Source: Metaphire vulgaris (Eukaryota; Annelida; Clitellata; Crassiclitellata; Megascolecidae). From it: a stretch of DNA of 64,000 nt. A model generated the notes under the pieces. The model did no database searches. It saw nothing but the letters and a program-made list of their open reading frames with translations, and had not been told where the DNA came from. The translations under genes were made by a program, and so were the position numbers. The stretch is from the NCBI GenBank assembly GCA_018105865.1, contig CM030868.1, positions 10,273,745 to 10,337,744 on the forward strand, written 5' to 3'. Every line of letters starts with the position of its first letter. Position 1 is the stretch's first letter. Positions 38,783 to 53,600 of the stretch are shown here, one piece after another.

Positions 38783-41700
38783 ATAGTAGTAGTAGTAGTA
38801 GTAGTAGTTGTTGTTGTTGTAGAATTAGTACTTGCAGCAGTAGTAAAGTAAAGTAAGTAAGTAAAGTCAAGATTAATGTGGTGACTAGTCGACAGACTGC
38901 GCGAACACATTACTGTACATAACTAAATAACTAAATACAGTAACTAGTTCTGAATAGCCAGGACTTGAGTAGTAGTAGTAGTAGTAAAAATTATACTGTA
39001 AGTATTGTTATTATAGACAGGGTGCGATTTGTAGGGGGAAGAGAATAATTTTCCTGCCCAACTGCATCCCCCACTGAGGTGGCTACTGACATCTCAGCCA
39101 GGGAAGTCAATCTTCCCCACCACTGTGACAGGAAAGTGTGGCGAAAAGGGCTCACTCGTTTGCTACGAGCTCTTTCGCTCTTTCACCAGATGGCCAGCCC
39201 GGTGTAGCATATTATATTGACCCCATATAATGATAACTCCCCCTCATTATATAATAATAATTATAATAATAATAACTCTCTATATATAATAATAACTCCC
39301 CTAGTTTTACACAAGCCAGCTGTAACAGTGATGTAAATTGTAAATTTTTTAAATTTGAATTTGTCTCGATTATTTTATTTGCGAAATTTCGAAACTGTGT
39401 GCGAAAAAGGTTTGGCCTTTCCGTAATTTTAAAACTTATTTCGTTCGGGTTTATGTCGGTATATTTTTCTGTATTCTATATTTGATATTTGTTGGTATAA
39501 CTGGGCTAGTTGTTTTAGATTTGCTATTACTGCTCGCCAAATACCGTTATAAACAGGGCAATTTGGAGCCGGACAATTCGGCGAGGACAATTCGGCGCGG
39601 ACAATTCGGCGCGGACAATTCGGTGCGGACAATTCGGGGCAGGACAATTCGGAGAAAAGTTTTAATGAGTTCAAATAAATGCTAATCTCGCCCCGACGGT
39701 TGGGTGATAACAATTGTCGGTACCTTCGATTGCAGACTGTTGTGCTAGATTACGAAAACCGTAATGCAAGGGAGTACTTAACATCAATGTATTGAATTAA
39801 CATTATCATTCATCGAAATTCAATACAAGATGCTCAGTATCATTATTTGTAGACCAGAAGTACATATAATCAATTATAAAACAGGTTGTATGACTTTATC
39901 GACATATTTTGAAACAGTCGTGTTTTGAAACAGTTTTACAACTTTATACAACTTTCGTGGCATTCAATCAATCAATAAACTTCTATGGCGCCATTATCAT
40001 AATGCCCAGGGCATCAGCCGATGGCGCACAAATTAATTCTAATTAATTCTAATAGCATTAATTCTATTAGCTTAAATTCTTAATTCTGACATTCTTTCTT
40101 TTGGCTCCGAATTGTCCGGTTCCAAATTGCCTGGTCACCCGTCCGCCCAGGGGTACGCGTACCGTCGTTTGCGAACCGCTGGTCTCGACTAACCACATGA
40201 TAAAATTCTTACTTGTTTAGATGTTCAAAATTCTACCTTGTGGAACGGCGTATGTGCGTTTAGACCAAAAGCGGATGATACAACATGCGGATTCAGAGAT
40301 CATTCAGAAAATGGATTCAGTTGGTCTCTTATAAAGTCAATCACAGTTTCATCAGGTCAGTTACTTTAGCATGTTATTTGCCGAATGGCCTGAATTTTAA
40401 TCAGACTCTATAAATGATAGATTGAATGCCTTAAATGGGTCATGATAAAGAAAGAGCCGATAATGATCGCAAAGATGTTCAAATTCTAAAGTAAGCCCAA
40501 TGTGTGTCAAATAAATTTCATTTTACAGGTTTTTCTATTTTAATTATTTTGCTGTAAACTTAGCTTGGCCTATGTCGATTTCAACAGACGATTGCCATTT
40601 TTAAGGAACCATCATGTGACCTCTAATGTTTATTGATCAAATTCTAGGTTTTCGAAGTGAATTTGACGAGTTCAACTCTGGCGAAGAATCTGTTTTAATA
40701 TCTCCTCCGTTCAACGCCACAAAACTGATGAATCAATACATAGCTGTAAAAGGAGTAGTATCCTCCTTTAATATTAAACTAAATGTTTCTCTGTTGACTC
40801 TGTCGAATTCAACGACAACAAATTCCACTCAGTTGATTAACCTGGATGCTAAAGACTGGTTTTTTAGCGATAGTTTTATCTCTTCCCATGTTATCAAACA
40901 CCGAGGCTTGGCAAGATTACGAATTGTGGCATATCGTCAAAGAAATGGACCCAAAGATTATGCCTACGTTATGATTAACTATATTTATTCTACCAGTTTT
41001 GGTGAGTATGTGTACGTATATGAGTAACTGTAGCCGATCTTTCTTAAAAACCTAATAAGCAAACAAACAAAGTGACTGATTATAATCAAAGAAATCCATG
41101 CGCCATTTTAATAACGGGCCTAGGTTCAGTCGGTGCTCACTTCGAAGTAGCATCGCAATCGCGATGATTAAAACCAGTAAGTGAATCGGTTCGAATTCAT
41201 TCTAGGTTTTTATATTGCAGTTACTGTATGTATACAGTAGGATATAGGCAATAGAAAACAGGAGTCCGTTCTTGAATCTTTGTTTCTACTGTATCTCACG
41301 AGATATTCATCGGAACGGAAAATGCCCGAAATGAATTCCACAGTACTACTGGCCCAGTCATTTGAAAAGGCATGCTTAGTCAAGACGGTGTGGGTGTTGC
41401 AAATCGGAAAGGTTAAATGCAACTCAAGACTTGGTCGTTAGTTTATGATCCTGATCGGTAAGCAGGGAACGGAGATATGATGGCCAGTAAGATTATAGCA
41501 CCTAGTGAACTCGCAGGCAGATTGATTTTGAAGTCCGACAGACAACCAGTGAAGTGATTTAGTCGTATTTAGACGTCGTGTTTATAGTTCAAGCCCGAGA
41601 GCTTTCTACCTTTTGGAAACTCAATTATGGAGGATAGGCAATTGATGACAGTCTGGCTTCGAATCTTCGTGTTCTATCTTCAGAATCACGTACACGTGAA

Positions 41701-44700
41701 TTCTTTATCGACTAGACCACACCACTGCTCACAGTTTAATTCTAATATAACTATGTCCTTGAAAACATTTTAAAGTGGGGCGATTGCTAATATGCTGTCA
41801 TAAAATCTTAAATGTATTATTTGCATTTTTGGATTTTGTCATTTTATCTGTTTCTTGGTTCAACTATACAGTAACAGTCTTTTAAGAGGTTCCGTACTAC
41901 TCGTATTTGCCTACGACGCCGTAGTAAACATAGGAATAATTATAAGTCTTCCTTATAAGTTATAACTAGTGGACCCTCACGAACGATGGAAGACGGAATG
42001 TGGACCGCCATCAAAAAAATTGAGTAACTCCTAATGCTAAAAATTGGGCTAGTCGGCTAACGGCGGCAGTTTAAGGTGTCTGCCATAGATCTGCCCAACA
42101 ATTTATTTTCCCTATCTGCGCGAATGTATGTAAATGCATAGCAAATTGGAATGAACTACAATGGTTTCTGTTGTTTTAAAGTAACTACGAATGAACCGAA
42201 ATTATCGTCGATCATATGCGGCGGTCTGGAAGGCTGGTGTTCCTCGGCAGTGGGAGACACTTGGGCTGTGCTACTTTGTTGGTTTCCATGTAAGTTCTTA
42301 TATATTTCGTTAAGAAGTTCAGATATCTAATTTCTAGCCTAAATAATTCGCTCAATGATTCGTAACACAAAGGTCTCGAGTTTCTTTGCAATACAAGTCA
42401 TGACTTGTCGTATTTACCAGACATGGATTGCGGTTGGTATTACTGTAGACATGCAGAGCGGAAAGTTGCTTTTGTCATCGCTTTGCCAAAATATTCTGCC
42501 TTTGTCTTGAATTGTCATAAAGAACCAAGATAGCTTAACATAAAAGAGCGTTGAAGTTCTTGTGACTCCCTTACAGTTTGTAAAGGCATTAACATAGGCA
42601 CGAGGATACAGATTGGCCGGATCCCACCTATTTACCCCGAGACTAGCAGCATGTATATTTTTACACCCCCGTAACACCCCCGACACCTCCCCAATTTGAG
42701 ATCGACACCCTCAAATTTCCTAATCCCGAACACCACCCAATTCGAGAAGTAACACCCCCTCCCAACTTTATTTCTCTGATTATTTTTTTTGCTTGTCAGA
42801 CTTTTTACTTTTTCAGACCTGATTTGCTTAGATTTGATAAGGTTTGTAGCTCTTACTGTTCTAAACAAACATATCTATGGTTGCCAACTTTGACAAATTG
42901 CAATAAAGGACACCCGGTGCGGAAAAACCTTGGTGTCACCCGGTGCAGGGAAAAAGGGTTAACTTCCTTCTGAATTTCGGTGACAAGCAAAAAAGGTAAT
43001 CTTCCTTCTGAAATAGGATGTCAAGCAAAAAGGTCATTTCCCTTCTGAAATGGGGTGACAAGCAAAACAAAGGAAATTTCAATTGAAATGTGTGGTTTCA
43101 TGACTTAATTTTTGAAATAAAGGACGACAAACCATGGTCCTTTATAAAAGCGATAAAGGACAAAGACTCAGAGATGCATTAAAGGACTGTCCTTTGAAAT
43201 AAAGGACGGTTGGCAACCCTAAACATATCACGTCTCCTCGTTCAAACATCTCGTTCTTTTGCCTCCTCCAGGCTATGGCGCGTGTTTTCCGTGTCTCGTT
43301 TTAGATCCTCTCTCGTGAATGTTTGCACCTCTGCCTTCAGAATTTTATATTTTCCTGCATCCTTCTTCGTCTTCGCTTCTCGTTTTTCATGAATTTTGTT
43401 TAGTGAGTTTTCCGTAACCCGTGGCTTCTGCTTGCGTTTTATCCTTCCAATTATTGTCTCAGCAGCTTTGTTTATATTTCTTTGGTTTGTTTATATAATT
43501 ATCGTCTATGGTGTTCTCTCTTCTTCTTCTATACTACTTAGTTACGGTACCTGCATGTCTTTACTAAATTAACATGTAACGTCCAAGAATAGATTTAAGC
43601 AGATGATTTATTATCATGTCGACATCGTCGTCGTTGTCTAATTGTCGCATGGACATACAGTAGGAGGTATCGTACGCCCACCTTTGCTAATAGCATTACG
43701 AGTAGCGTATCCATGCAGTTCAGACGTGGGTGTTCTATTCGCGAGCTATTTCAGAGAGGAAGCCGTCTTAGATTTGTAGAATCCATGCGCATCCAAGTCT
43801 TCCCGGATCTTTTCCATGCTTTGGAAGATGGCGTTCGCTCTGACGAGACACGAGCAATCTGATCGAATAATGCCGTATACGGCGACGTGCGATCATGGCG
43901 AATATTGTCCGAATGACTCGAAGACCTCGCGTCTCTCACCGGACCTGTATACGCAACAGGAGATCTTAACGTGCGGCTCGACCGTGAAGACGACGTTGTC
44001 AGTCGACAACTCTGTGAACTTTTCACAACCTACAGCTTCGCGTTTCAAAACACTGAGGCCACGCACGTCAGGGGTTTTCTGGATGTCGTGGAGTATCACA
44101 ATGACGCTGTGCCGCCCGAGATGAACACAGTAGATGCGGGGGATGTCCGACCACCGTCTTGTCCGAGGGGCAGTGCCGCTCGTGCCCGGTCTACGCGTCC
44201 GTCTCACGGCGCACCTGGCAAAAGCTAGCTAGATAACCTCATGTTCCGGCAGGAGCTCGCGACCTCCAGACTCTGGCAACCAGCTCTATGCAGTGGCGGC
44301 TCTACCGGGGCCGGGGGCCCGTGCCCCCATTGAGTACCTGCCCCCCAGTGTCCCTCTGTTGGGACCTACATGTATACTTAATGCTACATACATAACAACA
44401 AATGGTTGCCCCATGATTAGAAGTTCCCACCCCAACTGCCCCCCACTTGCCAAATCCTGGCCACTGGCTCTATGGTCCGCATTGGACATCGAAGAACCGT
44501 CTCTCCTCTGTGTCCGGGAGATCACTGACTTTCTGGAGAGACTGGTGCCAGTGACGACAGTGAGATCCAAACGAGAGCTGCGGTCTGCTGAACGGAAAAC
44601 TAGGATAACTCACCTGGACCCTGCTGATACTCCCTGCAGCAGCAGCCTACTGGACGGAACAACGGAGAGCCTATAGGCAACTACTTCGTTGTAAGCGCAA

Positions 44701-47588
44701 TGCTTTCTGGAACGGCAAAGTCGACTCTGAGCGCGTCGATCCTCGATGTCTCTGGCGGTCCTTTAACACTCTATTTGGTCGAAGTCGAATACAAACTCGT
44801 GGAACACCCACAGCTAACGCCCTCGCCGAATCCATCCGTGATAAGGAGGCAAGGTTGTGCGCAGCGACAGGCGATCATATCACTCCTGTGCCTAGTGCAT
44901 TAACACAGTGCTATTTCGGATCTGTTATGTGTTCTCATGTCGGCACTTCTGATTTTTACTTATATAGGTCGATAAAAACAGAAAATTATCCGAATGGATG
45001 TCATGTTTTTGAACAGAATCATAGAAAATGATTGATTTTAAATCATAGAAATGTCAATAATTGCCCAAACTCAAATTTAGGCTATAGAATACGCAGTGTT
45101 GTTCATTATCAACAAAGCGGGTCAATCTTTATTAATTTTAATTTTGTCATTCGTATAGGCTTATTATTTCCTATATATCAAGAACAATTCTCGGAAGCCG
45201 CGATATCAACGGAAACCAACTACCACAATATGTCAAATGCGTTTGTGACTGATCCGGTTTTCATCAGTACACCAGTGATGCTGAATCTCAGTATGACGTT
45301 TGCATTTGCAAGTGCAGCTGACCAAAAGGCTCTATATCTTGACGTCTATATGGCTTCGGTGTTTGGGTTTCTTCAAGTCAAATTATATAGATTGTACTAC
45401 AGTGCTAAGAATATTCATGAGGCGACTAGACTCTGTCTTCCGATGGGAATATACCGCATAGCGTTCCTTGGTTACAGAGATTTTCGTGTGAAAGACGCAT
45501 TTTTGTTGGTTGAAAGAGTCCAAATCACCGATACAAAATGTTTATTTGACGGCAGTGAAACGACAAGTGAGTAGACATCCATGCTCTACATGCCTTTTAG
45601 TACTTTTAGTCAAAAACTGTACACTGTATGAGTGAAGTAGGCCTATATGAGAAACTGTTTATCGTGTCAATAATGTGTATATGCTCGAATGGAAAAAGTG
45701 AATTTAAAGTGCCCGAAGTTTTAGTGTTACGAAGTTCACAAAATTAAACTAAGTAGGCCTACGAGTTCTTTTCTTGTAGGGCCAACTTCTCCAAATGAAT
45801 ACTTTAAAATTCTACCATCATGTAGGCACTTTGAAAATAACTTTAATCCAAACCAACAGTCAAATGAAGTCTCTTCAAACGATCATACAACATAACAGTA
45901 AATTTAGTAAATATTTTCAGCAATACACACTTTATGAAAACATACATCAACAGTAGTAACATATGATAATGGAAGAATTATTGTTGCTTAGAATTGGTCC
46001 TTAAGCAATCCTTAGGGACAAGTACCAGGACAAGGATTAACATCACAGGATAAAAATAGGAAATGTCATGGAATACTATTTATTACAACGGAAAAAAGCT
46101 TGACAAGCAAAATAAAGGTCTTAGTGGGGGGTCAAAGGTTTTTGACATAATTATGGGGGTCACTGAAAATTGACAGTTATTGACAAAAGGATGGGGTAAA
46201 AATTGCCCAAAAATGGTTGACGTAATTAATTGACAGCTCTATATTGTTTGAAAGGGTCACTGGTTCTAATTTCGTCTAATAGGGGCCTACGATTAGGATG
46301 AGTACTGAATCAATGAATGACACCGTCTTCATATACTAGCAAAGATCAATGATTGTGTCATTAAATGTCGCTTACCTCTAAACACAGGAAATATGTTTCG
46401 ACTTGGCACAAAGTTTCTTTGAGACCATTACTAATATTCAATTTTTCTCTGCATAAATTCCATGCATTAAACACCAAATAACAGCATCTGTATGAATCGA
46501 GTACTCAGTTTATCCGTTTGGGTTTCAGCAACGAATAACTGTATTGTGACATTTTCAGAAAGTGTTGCCTTCTCTGCGCCTAACAATAGTGATTCCATTT
46601 CCATAGATTATATTGATAGAATTTGTGGACACAAATATAAATACAGTAAATAATTCTAAAAGAGAAGCCTGACAGATCTCTGCTATCTGTATGAATCCGA
46701 CTTCCGAGAGCGCCATTTTGGCTGCTCGCACGTATTATCGCTGTTCTTGGCGGTTTTAGTTTGTCTCCGCCATTTATCTCCACCAGCCAGTCGATGGAGT
46801 CAAAGGGCAAAAGACAGTTCCGGGCGCGGAATTCCATGTTCAGTCGGTTTCCCGTCAATTTGGATTACTCTTGGAAAATTTTTCCCAGCATCCATGCGGT
46901 CCTTCAACATCCTTTCTGCGTTTTCGCTGACTTGAGAAGACGGAGATTTCAACACGAGCGAACTCTTTTGCCATCTGAGCGGACGTACAAGTCCTTCCAT
47001 GTTGATTTGTCAGCGTTGTTGACAGCTTGGCGCTATTCAAACATTGTTTACTTATTTAATTATTATTTAAGAGAAAAGGCGCTACTAGAGAATCGTCACC
47101 ATTTAATTTTTAGCTGAATAAAGGTTGAATAAAAATGGTGTTCTACAGTATGTTCTTTTCGACTCACGCAATTTTTAGTATTTTTAAGAGTAGAACTTCG
47201 TTATAATGCACTCGGTTATAAGGAATCCTAGACTATGTTGTCGCTTAACATTGGGGCATGGCTGTGGTCGTCGAAGAATGCCTATATGGCTGAGCGGTTG
47301 GTGACCTCGCCGGTCGCGACGGTGGAGACAATGATGGTAGCTTTCGTCCTACAGCCGGATGAAGGCGCGTGGGACCGCCGTCCAGCTCGTCCTGAGTATC
47401 CCTGGTCTTCTAGGCGACGACGACGACGATGGTGGCCCAATGCGACGTCGCGACTCTGACTTTGTTTGTCATTCAACGTTTATGATAATTCAACAGTTCT
47501 TCAACGATGCAATTGCACGATCAACTGATAACATAGAAAACATGGTTTATCTAAGACTTGTATAATATACAGGGGCTTAGCGACGGAG

Positions 47589-47634
<46 letters not shown>

Positions 47635-50600
47635 TATATATATATCCCCACAAATCCGAAAACCTCAAAATCTTTCTAATGGTTAGTAGCCGTTTTGTTC
47701 ACATGTGGGACATTAACATATTATGTTTTGATTTGAAATAGTAATGACTAGTTAGGATTTATACCACCCTCCCAAATAAAATTCCTGGCTACGCCGCTGA
47801 GTTCAGCCACATGTGAAAAGTCGTTTGCTTCCGTTTCTTGACGTTCAAGCGGTGTCACTCGACAAAGAGAAACTTCACAATTAAGCCTAATGCTGTCAGT
47901 CTTGGCCGACCACGGAGACACCAGTGCTCCGCTAGCAGAGAATTTGGCCGATTGATCATGTAAACAGAGTCCAGTAATTAAAGTGTCTTGTGCATATCTG
48001 CTTCCAAGAGGTCTAGATTTAAGGATGGAATGAACGAAATCCGCTATTTATATATAATAAGAAGGATTGCTACCTTAATTAGGGATATTAAATCCGCTTC
48101 CAATTTAGGTAAAGAAGGTGAGGCCGAAAACACGATCAAGAATCGATTTCTCGGCGTTCCTGGAAGAGAGCCACATCCTATTCTTATAACACAGAACGCC
48201 GATATCTGAACCATGTTCTCTCTCTCTCTCCTCTCTCTCCCTCTCACACCCTCATCAGGATCATGGTCCAGTTATAGACAATGTTATTGAAATTTGTGCC
48301 ACATAAATCAGTCAGTTGCTGCCTATTACTGAATTTATAATTTTTATATGGGATATAAGGATTTCCCCCTCATATTTGGTTAGCGATTCAGCGGTCAGAA
48401 GCAGGCTAAAGGGAGTAATAATGCAAGGTCATGTTCGTTGCAGACTTAATAACGGTGGAGCGGGAAGATGTTAATAGCCTAATGCAGTATAAACAAACTG
48501 ACCGTCGAGTCGTCGACCAAAGTTACATATTAACATACTAGCGGTTTACCCCACAAAAACGACGGGAAAGAATGACTGTTTTACTACCAGATTTTTTGCA
48601 AATGTCATAGGATTTTGCGCAATGGATTGTCCTTAACGCGCGGCCTTTACTTCAACCGAGTTAACGTCCATTCACAGCTGAGGGCGCTTGGTACAAAAGC
48701 AAAAAAGTGTTGATAAAGAAGTTAACTGTTTTCCAAAAACTTTGACAAAATAACACGAATTCTGCGAAAAGAGATAATACGATTTTATATGGAATATTAT
48801 TTAAATCATTTATGGGGTTCTAAGGAGAAATGTGGTAAAGTTGTACGTGAACTCTGAAGACAGGTGGACCACGGACAGGTAAGTTATCAACTTGAGAACC
48901 AATTGATGCAAAGGCAACTGTTGAGTTCTAGCATCGGATGTTCTACTTGAATTGGTGATAATGAGGGTGTTTTGGATTGCTAAGCAGCTGTTGAATATAA
49001 CCTGAAAACGGGCGATTATTAATCTTCAATAAGACTGTGCCTTTGTGGCAGCAATATTTAAATGTTCCACCAAATGACCTTTCACTTTGAAAGTTTAGTG
49101 ATTCGCGATGTTGACATTTGAAAGTCATTGGACCGCATGAATGTTCTGAGACTTCATGGTCGACGTAAGTATAATGACTTGGCAATATCGAACGACGTGC
49201 AGTGCTTGATTCTCTTCTTTTCTGTGCTGCTTTTCCACGCCGAACTAAAGCCTGCTCCTCGCGTTCTCACTTGCTTGTCGGAAAGCTCGTGAACGCTGGA
49301 CTTTTGTGTATTTTGAGAACCCCGAACAGCTAGAGTTTCCGGACTTTTGTTTTTACGTGAATTTTGCTTTCTCTCACGCGCCATTCGCTGTTTTTGTTCT
49401 TCTGGAGTCTCGGAATTCATTCGCACTTCATTCTTTGTCAGTTAAATAGAGAGATTATCCTGACTTTGTTATAGAATAGTTTACATATACGAATATTGCG
49501 ATTGAAGAATTACGCGTACGAATCAGTTGGTTCAGTGTTAGCCAAAGAATAGCGCCGGAGGAACAACGTTTCAATAATGTACATATAGATGTACATATGG
49601 TGACCGGAAGATTCGGTACCGGAAGATTCGGGACGGAAGATTCGGGACGGAAGATTCGGTACCGGAAAATTCGGTACCGGTCACGGAAGATTCGGTACCG
49701 TTGGGTGTGCGGGGGCCGCTGGGGCTCATGCCACCTTATTGCCCCCCCCCGTGGGGTGGGCGGATAAGACCGTTCTAACGCGGGGGAGGGAAATAACGGC
49801 GAACTATGATAGTAATAGCACGGCGGGTGGGGCGGTCCGGGAGCCGTTGAATCGGGTCAATTTTCCCTCCGGAAACGGCCTAGCTTAAACCCTGCCTGTA
49901 AAAAGTACTACCGTAGTATATCTATCTATTTTGGGCCTTTTCTAGAAGGTCACATCAAACAGCTCAAGTTCCCTGACATATTGCGAGTTTAAAATCTGTT
50001 TACATCTATTAAGTCGGTGGGGGAGCAAAAGCGCGCCTGAACGCTGGGTGTCCGCTAATGACGCGCGACAGTTAAAGCGGCCAAATACCAGCAGCAGGCG
50101 AGGCGTCATCTTATGTGTATGTCGAACCGGTACCGAATTATCCGGTACCGAATCTTCCGGGAACCGTACATATAGATGTGATAGATGTGCATTTGCATTG
50201 TATATATTAAAAATCACGCCACCTAGCCAAGCTTCGCCCACCAAAATAGCGTGACGTAGTAATTACGTACGTAGAAACCACGCCACTGTGACGCTGTACA
50301 CGTAGCAATTATGTACGTTAAAATCACGCCACTTCCTCAAGCTCCGCCCACCAAGATACCGTGAGTCCGTGATGCTGTAATATGCTATAGTAATGATTAC
50401 ACATCACTGTCCTGGTTAAATATAAAAATGTCCATCAATTTCTGTTTCAGAAGTCTTAATTGCGGCCTACAATCAGAAAGGAAAGCTGAACTTGACAGCT
50501 GTAAACTCGATGACTACAGTGTACTTTGATGACTCCTGCAGAGTTCAGCGTCCAACTGACGATGAATCTGAAAATTGATATTACAGAATGCAAAGAAGAA

Positions 50601-53600
50601 TATATTGAAGTAGGAAAATTAAACAATTGCATGATCTTTGTGACATTTTGTGTCTTAACTCATAGACTATTGCAACTATCCAATTGTTTGATTTCAAATA
50701 TAACTTCTGCAGACATCGCAAATCGCGCGATCAAATGGTCCAAAATGAGATCACAGTACTAGTTGAAAATGTCTTTCTTACAAAACTTTGCTTTAAAATA
50801 AATCTGACCGTCTTCTCTTTAACTCACCATTTAATCACAAAGCGCGATTGGCCCGAAATTTCAAAAAACACTATAGCAGTATTTGCATGTCTGTCATCTT
50901 AGATAATAATTTTCTTTTTCCATTATGTCAGTCGCGCTACACGGCAGATGTTGGACAACGTCGTTGCCCGGCACCAACCCATCCCCGCCCCAATAATACC
51001 GGTCCCAACCCCCGTTCCGGAATAAGATTGTTACAAAGCAACGTGAAAATATCGAAAACTTATTTAAACAAATTTGTAAAATTGTAAGATATCGACTATA
51101 TCATTTTCTTCCATTATTTGTTTTCAAATAAACTAGAAATTTTAGAAGGTTAAAGACCCAGACCTTCAAACACAGGTGATCAACTATCGCGTGATTAACT
51201 GTCGCGTGATTAACTGTCGCGTGATTAACTGTCGCGTGATTAACTGTCGCGTGATTAAATGTCCATACACCTTGGATTTGTTTATCTCTCTTATGGAAAT
51301 TCTGGAGGGAGGAAATAAAGATGTCAAATCATGTCATCTGGTATACGCTTTGTTACAGGCTGACGTATGTGCATTATGAAATAAGATAGAGATATCGATA
51401 AAATTAAAATTGGCTTTATATTGACTTGGGGTAAGAAAACGGTGAGAACTAAAAATCAGTAGGTAGTGGTTCTTCTGTGATTCAGATGTCAGTTTACGAG
51501 TCTGACGTCAGCTACGGTTTGACAGTGCAAACGGTGTTACTTGAGTCGTTTTGGGACGGAATACAAGAAAACTACGATTCCAATCAGTCACTACAAATGG
51601 TTATATCGCCGTCAGCTATTCGCTGCATTGACGAAATAGAGTACGAAGTAAACGCAACCAGAACAGAAGGTTAGCAAATAGAAGTACATTTATGGTTTAA
51701 CTGACTTTTTATGAATGCAACGAATTTTATGGATTGTTATGTCAGTACAATCAGTTCCCAAATGGATTTTAACTATATTTGGTTTTGTTCGGTTAAGATA
51801 TACTAAGATTTGATGCGCCAGCGGCTGACGCTTCTACACATTTTATAATGGCGCTATATAATTGATTGGTTTATATGCCCTCATGAAAAAATATCGATAT
51901 ATAAATATATATATTAACATCCTTTATTTTGGAGTTATTTGTCTTCTGTTTAGGATATTCACTCCAATTAATTCAGGATCTAAATAGCAATGTAGTACAA
52001 TCGGACAATTTTACCGCTCAGTGGATTTCTGATATGTTTTTGGTTCCTCGTGTCACTCATCTGTGCCTGTCGTTCCACTTGGAAACATCGACAAACGTTC
52101 AAATCGTGCACTACGAAGAAACAGAGAAGGTAATTGCGACGTCGAAGGTCGTCTTCTTGACCGGAACCAACACCACGATAGCGGAATCAGCGCAAGGAAG
52201 ATTCGAATTACCGTTAAATAACGACACATACAGAACACAGATCATCATTCAAGTCAGCGAAAATACGACAATTCACGACGTCAGAATCGATTCTGGAGTC
52301 TGTCAGCGAACAGGTTAATAGAATTGACACATGACAAAACTCAAAACAGACGAGGAGCGTTCTTTATTTGAGTAAGCTGTGTCTAAAGTTGCAAAAGACA
52401 ACATCATGGCTCATTTGCGAGTTCTTGATAGCATGTAATTTAGAACTATCAGTTGATCCTATTGCGTAGATTCTGGATTTCAACTTTTGTGCTGTTTGAA
52501 GCAAATTCTTCCGCTTAAAATATTCACTTCGTTCTTCTCAATTTTGCTAAAAGCCTTTCTGATTTTTATTCAAATATGAACTCACTACTATCTGTTTTCT
52601 TCTCAGTGTAAGTATTCAAATTGAATTGGTTGGCATAGAAGAGCACTTAAATAACTTAAACGAATTGCTAGTTTTCTATGGAAATTACAATATTTCAGAG
52701 TGTTTCACTTCCTCGTCAATTATTGCAGTTAGCAGTAATGCTATTAAATGGTGATCAATGTGTTATGCTTTGTTGTTCAGTGACGGCAAAGGATTGGAAC
52801 GCTCAGTGTGACTTCAGCATGATGTCTGACTGTGGATTCGTGGATGCTACAGAGGATATGTATAGATGGGTCATGACTTATGCTCGATCATCGCCTCTCT
52901 GCACCTCACCACAAGGTTTGTTTCACACCATATTTGATCTTCTCCTGCAATGTCTCAATATTTTGGTAACCTCCTTTCAATTATACAGAATGATGAACAG
53001 GAAAAGATGGATACTGGTTACTGCTTTGGAACAATACTGCCTTCAGACTTCTTACAGAGCTATCAATAAAAATACACCAATGATCTGGTTGGCGTTTTAT
53101 ACCTATTTCATCAAGCAGGTTCATTACGTTCGTACGAAAGTAGAGTGAATCTGACATTAAAAAGAACTGGATGCAAGCTGTGTATCTTTGTGGTGTTTTG
53201 AAATTTTTACTTCTTTATCAAGAAGATTCAATTCTTTCAGTCGGGAGGCCAAACGTTCTGCCACCGGATTTAAGAAGATTAGGTCTCTTAACACTAGAAG
53301 GACCGGAATTTTTTATACCTCGAAGGCCCACGTGCGTCAATTGACGCAACAGCTTAAAACTGGTTGATTCTATTAGAAAATCCAACATGCATAAGAAAGG
53401 AATTAATATTAGGAAATTAAAGCATTTAATCTACTGATTTAAACATGAATTTTAGTAATATTCTATGCTGGTAATTCTCTATAAATAAATATTCTATGCT
53501 GTTGTTTCAGCCATTTTGTAGCTTGTGTTACTCACGTTTTTATCAATTTTTATTAATTGCATAGGCTAGTCCCTGAATTGAAGCCACGAAGAGAGGTAAA

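Noticed and set aside
38607..38910. Minus-strand ORFs made of poly-Leu or poly-Thr/Ala
   Set aside because: They are translations of the TAG/CAG trinucleotide array.
47285..47360. tRNA-like A box (TGGCTGAGCGGTT)
   Set aside because: No B box at a suitable distance and no cloverleaf pairing.
47235..47476. Arg-rich ORFs on both strands
   Set aside because: They come from a short CGACGACGA run in a GC-rich patch; no family or splice context.
52678..53148. 156-codon plus-strand ORF
   Set aside because: It is the MAM exon 52781-52915 read into intron sequence; the part after 52916 has a weak protein look and the wrong phase for the next exon.
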